Below are positions 12,590 through 27,280 of a stretch of DNA of 64,000 bases, piece by piece. This DNA comes from Balanoglossus misakiensis (taxonomy: Eukaryota; Hemichordata). Position 1 is the stretch's first letter; each line of letters opens with the position of its first letter. Position numbers and translations under genes: made by a program. The stretch is from assembly GCA_040954595.2 (NCBI GenBank), contig CM082595.2:310001-374000 (forward strand), written 5' to 3'. The notes under the pieces are model-generated. The model did not search any database and was not told the DNA's origin. It saw only the letters and a program-made list of their open reading frames with translations.

Positions 12590-15500
12590 GTGATTTTTTG
12601 AGAAAAATCATGGGTTATAGCTCATGAAATCACTCAGAAATGACAATTTTTCGACTTTGCGGATTTTCGAAATTTGGTGATTTTTTGAGAAAAATCATGG
12701 GTTATAGCTCATGAAATCACCCAGAAATGACAATTTTTCGACTTTGCGGATTTTCGAAATTTGGTGATTTTTTGAGAAAAAATCATGGGTTATAGCTCAT
12801 GAAATCACTCAGAAATGACAATTTTTCGACTTTGCGGATTTTCGAAATTTGGTGATTTTTTGAGAAAAATCATGGGTTATAGCTCATGAAATCACCCAGA
12901 AATGACAATTTTTCGACTTTGCGGATTTTCGAAATTTGGTGATTTTTTGAGAAAAATCATGGGTTATAGCTCATGAAATCACTCAGAAATGACAATTTTT
13001 CGACTTTGCGGATTTTCGAAATTTGGTGATTTTTTGAGAAAAATCATGGGTTATAGCTCATGAAATCACCCAGAAATGACAATTTTTCCACTTTGCGGAT
13101 TTTCGAAATTTGGTGATTTTTTGAGAAAAACCATGGGTTATAGCTCATGAAATCACCCAGAAATGACAATTTTTCCACTTTGCGGATTTACGAAATTTGG
13201 TGATTTTTTGAGAAAAACCATGGGTTATAGCTCATGAAATCACTCAGAAATGACAATTTTTCGACTTTGCGGATTTTCGAAATTTGGTGATTTTTTGAGA
13301 AAAATCATGGGTTATAGCTCATGAAATCACTCAGAAATGACAATTTTTCGACTTTGCGGATTTTCGAAATTTGGTGATTTTTTGAGAAAAATCATGGGTT
13401 ATAGCTCATGAAATCACCCAGAAATGACAATTTTTCGACTTTGCGGATTTTCGAAATTTGGTGATTTTTTGAGAAAAATCATGGGTTATAGCTCATGAAA
13501 TCACTCAGAAATGACAATTTTTCGACTTTGCGGATTTTCGAAATTTGGTGATTTTTTGAGAAAAATCATGGGTTATAGCTCATGAAATCACCCAGAAATG
13601 ACAATTTTTCGACTTTGCGGATTTTCGAAATTTTGTGATTTTTTGAGAAAAATCATGGGTTATAGCTCATGAAATCACTCAGAAATGACAATTTTTCGAC
13701 TTTGCGGATTTTCGAAATTTGGTGATTTTTTGAGAAAAATCATGGGTTATAGCTCATGAAATCACCCAGAAATGACAATTTTTCCACTTTGCGGATTTTC
13801 GAAATTTGGTGATTTTTTGAGAAAAACCATGGGTTATAGCTCATGAAATCACCCAGAAATGACAATTTTTCCACTTTGCGGATTTACGAAATTTGGTGAT
13901 TTTTTGAGAAAAACCATGGGTTATAGCTCATGAAATCACTCAGAAATGACAATTTTTCGACTTTGCGGATTTTCGAAATTTGGTGATTTTTTGAGAAAAA
14001 TCATGGGTTATAGCTCATGAAATCACTCAGAAATGACAATTTTTCGACTTTGCGGATTTTCGAAATTTGGTGATTTTTTGAGAAAAACCATGGGTTATAG
14101 CTCATGAAATCACCCAGAAATGACAATTTTTCCACTTTGCGGATTTACGAAATTTGGTGATTTTTTGAGAAAAACCATGGGTTATAGCTCATGAAATCAC
14201 TCAGAAATGACAATTTTTCGACTTTGCGGATTTTCGAAATTTGGTGATTTTTTGAGAAAAATCATGGGTTATAGCTCATGAAATCACTCAGAAATGACAA
14301 TTTTTCGACTTTGCGGATTTTCGAAATTTGGTGATTTTTTGAGAAAAATCATGGGTTATAGCTCATGAAATCACCCAGAAATGACAATTTTTCGACTTTG
14401 CGGATTTTCGAAATTTGGTGATTTTTTGAGAAAAATCATGGGTTATAGCTCATGAAATCACTCAGAAATGACAATTTTTCCACTTTGCGGATTTTCGAAA
14501 TTTGGTGATTTTTTGAGAAAAACCATGGGTTATAGCTCATGAAATCACTCAGAAATGACAATTTTTCCACTTTGCGGATTTTCGAAATTTGGTGATTTTT
14601 TGAGAAAAACCATGGGTTATAGCTCATGAAATCACCCAGAAATGACAATTTTTCCACTTTGCGGATTTACGAAATTTGGTGATTTTTTGAGAAAAACCAT
14701 GGGTTATAGCTCATGAAATCACTCAGAAATGACAATTTTTCGACTTTGCGGATTTTCGAAATTTGGTGATTTTTTGAGAAAAATCATGGGTTATAGCTCA
14801 TGAAATCACCCAGAAATGACAATTTTTCGACTTTGCGGATTTTCGAAATTTGGTGATTTTTTGAGAAAAATCATGGGTTATAGCTCATGAAATCACTCAG
14901 AAATGACAATTTTTCGACTTTGCGGATTTTAGAAATTTGGTGATTTTTTGAGAAAAATCATGGGTTATAGCTCATGAAATCACTCAGAAATGACAATTTT
15001 TCGACTTTGCGGATTTTCGAAATTTGGTGATTTTTTGAGAAAAATCATGGGTTATAGCTCATGAAATCACCCAGAAATGACAATTTTTCGACTTTGCGGA
15101 TTTTCGAAATTTGGTGATTTTTTGAGAAAAATCATGGGTTATAGCTCATGAAATCACTCAGAAATGACAATTTTTCGACTTTGCGGATTTTCGAAATTTG
15201 GTGATTTTTTGAGAAAAATCATGGGTTATAGCTCATGAAATCACCCAGAAATGACAATTTTTCGACTTTGCGGATTTTCGAAATTTGGTGATTTTTTGAG
15301 AAAAACCATGGGTTATAGCTCATGAAATCACTCAGAAATGACAATTTTTCGACTTTGCGGATTTTCGAAATTTGGTGATTTTTTGAGAAAAATCATGGGT
15401 TATAGCTCATGAAATCACTCAGAAATGACAATTTTTCGACTTTGCGGATTTTTGAAATTTGGTGATTTTTTGAGAAAAATCATGGGTTATAGCTCATGAA

Positions 15501-18500
15501 ATCACCCAGAAATGACAATTTTTCGACTTTGCGGATTTTCGAAATTTGGTGATTTTTTGAGAAAAATCATGGGTTATAGCTCATGAAATCACCCAGAAAT
15601 GACAATTTTTCGACTTTGCGGATTTTCGAAATTTGGTGATTTTTTGAGAAAAATCATGGGTTATAGCTCATGAAATCACCCAGAAATGACAATTTTTCGA
15701 CTTTGCGGATTTTCGAAATTTGGTGATTTTTTGAGAAAAATCATGGGTTATAGCTCATGAAATCACCCAGAAATGACAATTTTTCGACTTTGCGGATTTT
15801 CGAAATTTGGTGATTTTTTGAGAAAAATCATGGGTTATAGCTCATGAAATCACCCAGAAATGACAATTTTTCGACTTTGCGGATTTTCGAAATTTGGTGA
15901 TTTTTTGAGAAAAACCATGGGTTATAGCTCATGAAATCACCCAGAAATGACAATTTTTCGACTTTGCGGATTTTCGAAATTTGGTGATTTTTTGAGAAAA
16001 ACCATGGGTTATAGCTCATGAAATCACCCAGAAATGACAATTTTTCGACTTTGCGGATTTTCGAAATTTGGTGATTTTTTGAGAAAAATCATGGGTTATA
16101 GCTCATGAAATCACTCAGAAATGACAATTTTTCGACTTTGCGGATTTTCGAAATTTGGTGATTTTTTGAGAAAAATCATGGGTTATAGCTCATGAAATCA
16201 CCCAGAAATGACAATTTTTCGACTTTGCGGATTTTCGAAATTTGGTGATTTTTTGAGAAAAATCATGGGTTATAGCTCATGAAATCACCCAGAAATGACA
16301 ATTTTTCGACTTTGCGGATTTTCGAAATTTGGTGATTTTTTGAGAAAAACCATGGGTTATAGCTCATGAAATCACCCAGAAATGACAATTTTTCGACTTT
16401 GCGGATTTTCGAAATTTGGTGATTTTTTGAGAAAAATCATGGGTTATAGCTCATGAAATCACCCAGAAATGACAATTTTTCGACTTTGCGGATTTTCGAA
16501 ATTTGGTGATTTTTTGAGAAAAATCATGGGTTATAGCTCATGAAATCACCCAGAAATGACAATTTTTCGACTTTGCGGATTTTCGAAATTTGGTGATTTT
16601 TTGAGAAAAATCATGGGTTATAGCTCATGAAATCACTCAGAAATGACAATTTTTCGACTTTGCGGATTTTCGAAATTTGGTGATTTTTTGAGAAAAATCA
16701 TGGGTTATAGCTCATGAAATCACCCAGAAATGACAATTTTTCGACTTTGCGGATTTTCGAAATTTGGTGATTTTTTGAGAAAAACCATGGGTTATAGCTC
16801 ATGAAATCACCCAGAAATGACAATTTTTCGACTTTGCGGATTTTCGAAATTTGGTGATTTTTTGAGAAAAATCATGGGTTATAGCTCATGAAATCACCCA
16901 GAAATGACAATTTTTCGACTTTGCGGATTTTCGAAATTTGGTGATTTTTTGAGAAAAATCATGGGTTATAGCTCATGAAATCACCCAGAAATGACAATTT
17001 TTCGACTTTGCGGATTTTCGAAATTTGGTGATTTTTTGAGAAAAACCATGGGTTATAGCTCATGAAATCACCCAGAAATGACAATTTTTCGACTTTGCGG
17101 ATTTTCGAAATTTGGTGATTTTTTGAGAAAAATCATGGGTTATAGCTCATGAAATCACTCAGAAATGACAATTTTTCGACTTTGCGGATTTTCGAAATTT
17201 GGTGATTTTTTGAGAAAAACCATGGGTTATAGCTCATGAAATCACCCAGAAATGACAATTTTTCGACTTTGCGGATTTTCGAAATTTGGTGATTTTTTGA
17301 GAAAAACCATGGGTTATAGCTCATGAAATCACCCAGAAATGACAATTTTTCGACTTTGCGGATTTTCGAAATTTGGTGATTTTTTGAGAAAAACCATGGG
17401 TTATAGCTCATGAAATCACCCAGAAATGACAATTTTTCGACTTTGCGGATTTTCGAAATTTGGTGATTTTTTGAGAAAAATCATGGGTTATAGCTCATGA
17501 AATCACCCAGAAATGACAATTTTTCGACTTTGCGGATTTTCGAAATTTGGTGATTTTTTGAGAAAAACCATGGGTTATAGCTCATGAAATCACCCAGAAA
17601 TGACAATTTTTCGACTTTGCGGATTTTCGAAATTTGGTGATTTTTTGAGAAAAATCATGGGTTATAGCTCATGAAATCACCCAGAAATGACAATTTTTCG
17701 ACTTTGCGGATTTTCGAAATTTGGTGATTTTTTGAGAAAAATCATGGGTTATAGCTCATGAAATCACTCAGAGATGACAATTTTTCGACTTTGCGGATTT
17801 TCGAAATTTGGTGATTTTTTGAGAAAAATCATGGGTTATAGCTCATGTAATCACCCAGAAATGACAATTTTTCGACTTTGCGGATTTTCGAAATTTGGTG
17901 ATTTTTTGAGAAAAATCATGGGTTATAGCTCATGAAATCACCCAGAAATGACAATTTTTCGACTTTGCGGATTTTCTAAATTTGGTGATTTTTTGAGAAA
18001 AACCATGGGTTATAGCTCATGAAATCACCCAGAAATGACAATTTTTCGACTTTGCGGATTTTCGAAATTTGGTGATTTTTTGAGAAAAACCATGGGTTAT
18101 AGCTCATGAAATCACCCAGAAATGACAATTTTTCGACTTTGCGGATTTTCGAAATTTGGTGATTTTTTGAGAAAAATCATGGGTTATAGCTCATGAAATC
18201 ACTCAGAAATGACAATTTTTCGACTTTGCGGATTTTCGAAATTTGGTGATTTTTTGAGAAAAATCATGGGTTATAGCTCATGAAATCACTCAGAAATGAC
18301 AATTTTTCGACTTTGCGGATTTTCGAAATTTGGTGATTTTTTGAGAAAAATCATGGGTTATAGCTCATGAAATCACCCAGAAATGACAATTTTTCGATTT
18401 TGCGGATTTTCGAAATTTGGTGATTTTTTGAGAAAAATCATGGGTTATAGCTCATGAAATCACCCAGAAATGACAATTTTTCGACTTTGCGGATTTTCGA

Positions 18501-21500
18501 AATTTGGTGATTTTTTGAGAAAAATCATGGGTTATAGCTCATGAAATCACCCAGAAATGACAATTTTTCGACTTTGCGGATTTTCGAAATTTGGTGATTT
18601 TTTGAGAAAAATCATGGGTTATAGCTCATGAAATCACTCAGAAATGACAATTTTTTGTCTTTGCGGATTTTCGAAATTTGGTGATTTTTTGAGAAAAATC
18701 ATGGGTTATAGCTCATGAAATCACTCAGAAATGACAATTTTTTGTCTTTGCGGATTTTCGAAATTTGGTGATTTTTTGAGAAAAATCATGGGTTATAGCT
18801 CATGAAATCACCCAGAAATGAAAATTTTTCGACTTTGCGGATTTTCGAAATTTGGTGATTTTTTGAGAAAAACCATGGGTTATAGCTCATGAAATCACCC
18901 AGAAATGACAATTTTTCGACTTTGCGGATTTTCGAAATTTGGTGATTTTTTGAGAAAAATCATGGGTTATAGCTCATGAAATCACTCAGAAATGACAATT
19001 TTTCGACTTTGCGGATTTTCGAAATTTGGTGATTTTTTGAGAAAAATCATGGGTTATAGCTCATGAAATCACTGAGAAATGACAATTTTTCGACTTTGCG
19101 GATTTTCGAAATTTGGTGATTTTTTGAGAAAAATCATGGGTTATAGCTCATGAAATCACCCAGAAATGACAATTTTTCGACTTTGCGGATTTTCGAAATT
19201 TGGTGATTTTTTGAGAAAAATCATGGGTTATAGCTCATGAAATCACCCAGAAATGACAATTTTTCGACTTTGCGGATTTTCGAAATTTGGTGATTTTTTG
19301 AGAAAAATCATGGGTTATAGCTCATGAAATCACCCAGAAATGACAATTTTTCGACTTTGCGGATTTTCGAAATTTGGTGATTTTTTGAGAAAAATCATGG
19401 GTTATAGCTCATGAAATCACTCAGAAATGACAATTTTTCGACTTTGCGGATTTTCGAAATTTGGTGATTTTTTGAGAAAAATCATGGGTTATAGCTCATG
19501 AAATCACCCAGAAATGACAATTTTTCGACTTTGCGGATTTTCGAAATTTGGTGATTTTTTGAGAAAAATCATGGGTTATAGCTCATGAAATCACCCAGAA
19601 ATGACAATTTTTCGACTTTGCGGATTTTCGAAATTTGGTGATTTTTTGAGAAAAATCATGGGTTATAGCTCATGAAATCACCCAGAAATGACAATTTTTC
19701 GACTTTGCGGATTTTCGAAATTTGGTGATTTTTTGAGAAAAATCATGGGTTATAGCTCATGAAATCACTCAGAAATGACAATTTTTCGACTTTGCGGATT
19801 TTCGAAATTTGGTGATTTTTTGAGAAAAATCATGGGTTATAGCTCATGAAATCACCCAGAAATGACAATTTTTCGACTTTGCGGATTTTCGAAATTTGGT
19901 GATTTTTTGAGAAAAATCATGGGTTATAGCTCATGAAATCACTCAGAAATGACAATTTTTCGACTTTGCGGATTTTCGAAATTTGGTGATTTTTTGAGAA
20001 AAATCATGGGTTATAGCTCATGAAATCACCCAGAAATGACAATTTTTCGACTTTGCGGATTTTCGAAATTTGGTGATTTTTTGAGAAAAATCATGGGTTA
20101 TAGCTCATGAAATCACCCAGAAATGACAATTTTTCGACTTTGCGGATTTTCGAAATTTGGTGATTTTTTGAGAAAAACCATGGGTTATAGCTCATGAAAT
20201 CACCCAGAAATGACAATTTTTCGACTTTGCGGATTTTCGAAATTTGGTGATTTTTTTGAGAAAAATCATGGGTTATAGCTCATGAAATCACCCAGAAATG
20301 ACAATTTTTCGACTTTGCGGATTTTCGAAATTTGGTGATTTTTTGAGAAAAATCATGGGTTATAGCTCATGAAATCACCCAGAAATGACAATTTTTCGAC
20401 TTTGCGGATTTTCGAAATTTGGTGATTTTTTGAGAAAAATCATGGGTTATAGCTCATGAAATCACTCAGAAATGACAATTTTTCGACTTTGCGGATTTTC
20501 GAAATTTGGTGATTTTTTGAGAAAAATCATGGGTTATAGCTCATGAAATCACCCAGAAATGACAATTTTTCGACTTTGCGGATTTTCGAAATTTGGTGAT
20601 TTTTTGAGAAAAACCATGGGTTATAGCTCATGAAATCACCCAGAAATGACAATTTTTCGACTTTGCGGATTTTCGAAATTTGGTGATTTTTTGAGAAAAA
20701 CCATGGGTTATAGCTCATGAAATCACCCAGAAATGACAATTTTTCGACTTTGCGGATTTTCGAAATTTGGTGATTTTTGAGAAAAACCATGGGTTATAGC
20801 TCATGAAATCACCCAGAAATGACAATTTTTCGACTTTGCGGATTTTCGAAATTTGGTGATTTTTTGAGAAAAATCATGGGTTATAGCTCATGAAATCACC
20901 CAGAAATGACAATTTTTCGACTTTGCGGATTTTCGAAATTTGGTGATTTTTTGAGAAAAATCATGGGTTATAGCTCATGAAATCACTCAGAAATGACAAT
21001 TTTTCGACTTTGCGGATTTTCGAAATTTGGTGATTTTTTGAGAAAAATCATGGGTTATAGCTCATGAAATCACCCAGAAATGACAATTTTTCGACTTTGC
21101 GGATTTTCGAAATTGGTGATTTTTTGAGAAAAACCATGGGTTATAGCTCATGAAATCACCCAGAAATGACAATTTTTCGACTTTGCGGATTTTCGAAATT
21201 TGGTGATTTTTTGAGAAAAATCATGGGTTATAGCTCATGAAATCACTCAGAAATGACAATTTTTCGACTTTGCGGATTTTCGAAATTTGGTGATTTTTTG
21301 AGAAAAATCATGGGTTATAGCTCATGAAATCACCCAGAAATGACAATTTTTCGACTTTGCGGATTTTCGAAATTTGGTGATTTTTTTGAGAAAAATCATG
21401 GGTTATAGCTCATGAAATCACTCAGAAATGACAATTTTTCGACTTTGCGGATTTTCGAAATTTGGTGATTTTTTTGAGAAAAACCATGGGTTATAGCTCA

Positions 21501-23589
21501 TGAAATCACCCAGAAATGACAATTTTTCGACTTTGCGGATTTTCGAAATTTGGTGATTTTTTGAGAAAAATCATGGGTTATAGCTCATGAAATCACCCAG
21601 AAATGACAATTTTTCGACTTTGCGGATTTTCGAAATTTGGTGATTTTTGAGAAAAATCATGGGTTATAGCTCATGAAATCACTCAGAAATGACAATTTTT
21701 CGACTTTGCGGATTTTGGAAATTTGGTGATTTTTTGAGAAAAATCATGGGTTATAGCTCATGAAATCACCCAGAAATGACAATTTTTCGACTTTGCGGAT
21801 TTGAAATTTGGTGATTTTTTGAGAAAAATCATGGGTTATAGCTCATGAAATCACCCAGAAATGACAATTTTTCGACTTTGCGGATTTTCGGTTATAGCTC
21901 ATGAAATCACTCAGAAATGACAATTTTTCGACTTTGCGGATTTTCGAAATTTGGTGATTTTTTGAGAAAAATCATGGGTTATAGCTCATGAAATCACCCA
22001 GAAATGACAATTTTTCGACTTTGCGGATTTTCGAAATTTGGTGATTTTTTGAGAAAAATCATGGGTTATAGCTCATGAAATCACTCAGAAATGACAATTT
22101 TTCGACTTTGCGGATTTTCGAAAATTTGGTGATTTTTTGAGAAAAATCATGGGTTATAGCTCATGAAATCACCCAGAAATGACAATTTTTCGACTTTGCG
22201 GATTTTCGAAATTTGGTGATTTTTTGAGAAAAACCATGGGTTATAGCTCATGAAATCACTCAGAAATGACAATTTTTCGACTTTGCGGATTTTCGAAATT
22301 TGGTGATTTTTTGAGAAAAACCATGGGTTATAGCTCATGAAATCACTCAGAAATGACAATTTTTCGACTTTGCGGATTTTCGAAATTTGGTGATTTTTTG
22401 AGAAAAACCATGGGTTATAGCTCATGAAATCACCCAGAAATGACAATTTTTCGACTTTGCGGATTTTCGAAATTTGGTGATTTTTTGAGAAAAATCATGG
22501 GTTATAGCTCATGAAATCACTCAGAAATGACAATTTTTCGACTTTGCGGATTTTCGAAATTTGGTGATTTTTTGAGAAAAATCATGGGTTATAGCTCATG
22601 AAATCACCCAGAAATGACAATTTTTCGACTTTGCGGATTTTCGAAATTTGGTGATTTTTTGAGAAAAACCATGGGTTATAGCTCATGAAATCACCCAGAA
22701 ATGACAATTTTTCGACTTTGCGGATTTTCGAAATTTGGTGATTTTTTGAGAAAAATCATGGGTTATAGCTCATGAAATCACTCAGAAATGACAATTTTTC
22801 GACTTTGCGGATTTTCGAAATTTGGTGATTTTTTGAGAAAAACCATGGGTTATAGCTCATGAAATCACCCAGAAATGACAATTTTTCGACTTTGCGGATT
22901 TTCGAAATTTGGTGATTTTTTGAGAAAAATCATGGGTTATAGCTCATGAAATCACCCAGAAATGACAATTTTTCGACTTTGCGGATTTTCGAAATTTGGT
23001 GATTTTTTGAGAAAAACCATGGGTTATAGCTCATGAAATCACCCAGAAATGACAATTTTCGACTTTGCGGATTTTCGAAATTTGGTGATTTTTTGAGAAA
23101 AATCATGGGTTATAGCTCATGAAATCACTCAGAAATGACAATTTTTCGACTTTGCGGATTTTCGAAATTTGGTGATTTTTTGAGAAAAATCATGGGTTAT
23201 AGCTCATGAAATCACTCAGAAATGACAATTTTTCGACTTTGCGGATTTTCGAAATTTGGTGATTTTTTGAGAAAAACCATGGGTTATAGCTCATGAAATC
23301 ACCCAGAAATGACAATTTTTCGACTTTGCGGATTTTCGAAATTTGGTGATTTTTTGAGAAAAATCATGGGTTATAGCTCATGAAATCACTCAGAAATGAC
23401 AATTTTTCGACTTTGCGGATTTTCGAAATTTGGTGATTTTTTGAGAAAAACCATGGGTTATAGCTCATGAAATCACCCAGAAATGACAATTTTTCGACTT
23501 TGCGGATTTTCGAAATTTGGTGATTTTTTGAGAAAAACCATGGGTTATAGCTCATGAAATCACCCAGAAATGACAATTTTTCGACTTTG

Positions 23590-23689
23590 NNNNNNNNNNN
23601 NNNNNNNNNNNNNNNNNNNNNNNNNNNNNNNNNNNNNNNNNNNNNNNNNNNNNNNNNNNNNNNNNNNNNNNNNNNNNNNNNNNNNNNNN
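23590..23689. other. Assembly gap of exactly 100 N inside the satellite
   Basis: A run of 100 unknown bases interrupts block C. A round 100-N gap is the usual placeholder for a gap of unknown size, so the array may be much longer than the 24 kb seen here, and the two sides may not be truly adjacent. Confidence 0.99.
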
Positions 23690-26600
23690 TAGCTCATGAA
23701 ATCACCCAGAAATGACAATTTTTCGACTTTGCGGATTTTCGAAATTTGGTGATTTTTTGAGAAAAACCATGGGTTATAGCTCATGAAATCACCCAGAAAT
23801 GACAATTTTTCGACTTTGCGGATTTTCGAAATTTGGTGATTTTTTGAGAAAAACCATGGGTTATAGCTCATGAAATCACCCAGAAATGACAATTTTTCGA
23901 CTTTGCGGATTTTCGAAATTTGGTGATTTTTTGAGAAAAATCATGGGTTATAGCTCATGAAATCACCCAGAAATGACAATTTTTCGACTTTGCGGATTTT
24001 CGAAATTTGGTGATTTTTTGAGAAAAACCATGGGTTATAGCTCATGAAATCACCCAGAAATGACAATTTTTCGACTTTGCGGATTTTCGAAATTTGGTGA
24101 TTTTTTGAGAAAAATCATGGGTTATAGCTCATGAAATCACCCAGAAATGACAATTTTTCGACTTTGCGGATTTTCGAAATTTGGTGATTTTTTGAGAAAA
24201 ATCATGGGTTATAGCTCATGAAATCACCCAGAAATGACAATTTTTCGACTTTGCGGATTTTCGAAATTTGGTGATTTTTTGAGAAAAATCATGGGTTATA
24301 GCTCATGAAATCACCCAGAAATGACAATTTTTCGACTTTGCGGATTTTCGAAATTTGGTGATTTTTTGAGAAAAACCATGGGTTATAGCTCATGAAATCA
24401 CCCAGAAATGACAATTTTTCGACTTTGCGGATTTTCGAAATTTGGTGATTTTTTGAGAAAAATCATGGGTTATAGCTCATGAAATCACCCAGAAATGACA
24501 ATTTTTCGACTTTGCGGATTTTCGAAATTTGGTGATTTTTTGAGAAAAATCATGGGTTATAGCTCATGAAATCACCCAGAAATGACAATTTTTCGACTTT
24601 GCGGATTTTCGAAATTTGGTGATTTTTTGAGAAAAATCATGGGTTATAGCTCATGAAATCACCCAGAAATGACAATTTTTCGACTTTGCGGATTTTCGAA
24701 ATTTGGTGATTTTTTGAGAAAAATCATGGGTTATAGCTCATGAAATCACCCAGAAATGACAATTTTTCGACTTTGCGGATTTTCGAAATTTGGTGATTTT
24801 TTGAGAAAAATCATGGGTTATAGCTCATGAAATCACCCAGAAATGACAATTTTTCGACTTTGCGGATTTTCGAAATTTGGTGATTTTTTGAGAAAAATCA
24901 TGGGTTATAGCTCATGAAATCACCCAGAAATGACAATTTTTCGACTTTGCGGATTTTCGAAATTTGGTGATTTTTTGAGAAAAACCATGGGTTATAGCTC
25001 ATGAAATCACCCAGAAATGACAATTTTTCGACTTTGCGGATTTTCGAAATTTGGTGATTTTTTGAGAAAAATCATGGGTTATAGCTCATGAAATCACCCA
25101 GAAATGACAATTTTTCGACTTTGCGGATTTTCGAAATTTGGTGATTTTTTGAGAAAAATCATGGGTTATAGCTCATGAAATCACCCAGAAATGACAATTT
25201 TTCGACTTTGCGGATTTTCGAAATTTGGTGATTTTTTGAGAAAAACCATGGGTTATAGCTCATGAAATCACTCAGAAATGACAATTTTTCGACTTTGCGG
25301 ATTTTCGAAATTTGGTGATTTTTTGAGAAAAATCATGGGTTATAGCTCATGAAATCACCCAGAAATGACAATTTTTCGACTTTGCGGATTTTCGAAATTT
25401 GGTGATTTTTTGAGAAAAATCATGGGTTATAGCTCATGAAATCACCCAGAAATGACAATTTTTCGACTTTGCGGATTTTCGAAATTTGGTGATTTTTTGA
25501 GAAAAATCATGGGTTATAGCTCATGAAATCACCCAGAAATGACAATTTTTCGACTTTGCGGATTTTCGAAATTTGGTGATTTTTTGAGAAAAACCATGGG
25601 TTATAGCTCATGAAATCACCCAGAAATGACAATTTTTCGACTTTGCGGATTTTCGAAATTTGGTGATTTTTTGAGAAAAATCATGGGTTATAGCTCATGA
25701 AATCACTCAGAAATGACAATTTTTCGACTTTGCGGATTTTCGAAATTTGGTGATTTTTTGAGAAAAATCATGGGTTATAGCTCATGAAATCACCCAGAAA
25801 TGACAATTTTTCGACTTTGCGGATTTTCGAAATTTGGTGATTTTTTGAGAAAAATCATGGGTTATAGCTCATGAAATCACCCAGAAATGACAATTTTTCG
25901 ACTTTGCGGATTTTCGAAATTTGGTGATTTTTTGAGAAAAATCATGGGTTATAGCTCATGAAATCACTCAGAAATGACAATTTTTCGACTTTGCGGATTT
26001 TCGAAATTTGGTGATTTTTTGAGAAAAATCATGGGTTATAGCTCATGAAATCACCCAGAAATGACAATTTTTCGACTTTGCGGATTTTCGAAATTTGGTG
26101 ATTTTTTGAGAAAAACCATGGGTTATAGCTCATGAAATCACCCAGAAATGACAATTTTTCGACTTTGCGGATTTTCGAAATTTGGTGATTTTTTGAGAAA
26201 AATCATGGGTTATAGCTCATGAAATCACCCAGAAATGACAATTTTTCGACTTTGCGGATTTTCGAAATTTGGTGATTTTTTGAGAAAAATCATGGGTTAT
26301 AGCTCATGAAATCACCCAGAAATGACAATTTTTCGACTTTGCGGATTTTCGAAATTTGGTGATTTTTTGAGAAAAACCATGGGTTATAGCTCATGAAATC
26401 ACTCAGAAATGACAATTTTTCGACTTTGCGGATTTTCGAAATTTGGTGATTTTTTGAGAAAAATCATGGGTTATAGCTCATGAAATCACCCAGAAATGAC
26501 AATTTTTCGACTTTGCGGATTTTCGAAATTTGGTGATTTTTTGAGAAAAATCATGGGTTATAGCTCATGAAATCACCCAGAAATGACAATTTTTCGACTT

Positions 26601-27149
26601 TGCGGATTTTCGAAATTTGGTGATTTTTTGAGAAAAATCATGGGTTATAGCTCATGAAATCACCCAGAAATGACAATTTTTCGACTTTGCGGATTTTCGA
26701 AATTTGGTGATTTTTTGAGAAAAATCATGGGTTATAGCTCATGAAATCACTCAGAAATGACAATTTTTCGACTTTGCGGATTTTCGAAATTTGGTGATTT
26801 TTTGAGAAAAATCATGGGTTATAGCTCATGAAATCACCCAGAAATGACAATTTTTCGACTTTGCGGATTTTCGAAATTTGGTGATTTTTTGAGAAAAATC
26901 ATGGGTTATAGCTCATGAAATCACTCAGAAATGACAATTTTTCGACTTTGCGGATTTTCGAAATTTGGTGATTTTTTGAGAAAAATCATGGGTTATAGCT
27001 CATGAAATCACCCAGAAATGACAATTTTTCGACTTTGCGGATTTTCGAAATTTGGTGATTTTTTGAGAAAAACCATGGGTTATAGCTCATGAAATCACTC
27101 AGAAATGACAATTTTTCGACTTTGCGGATTTTCGAAATTTGGTGATTTT

Positions 27150-27280
27150 TTGAGAAAAAGCATGGGTTATAGCTCATGAAAATCACCCAGAAATGACAAT
27201 TTTTCGACTTTGCGGATTTTCGAAATTTGGTGATTTTTTGAGAAAAAGCATGGGTTATAGCTCATGAAATCACCCAGAAA
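27150..27280 (+). repeat. Hybrid B/C monomers within block C
   Basis: Two neighbouring monomers carry the block B marker AAAAAGCATGGG while keeping the block C features TTTTTTGAG and CTCATGA. The first also has CATGAAAATCACCC, restoring the 88-bp length, while the second has the 87-bp form. They look like products of recombination or gene conversion between subfamilies. Confidence 0.85.
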
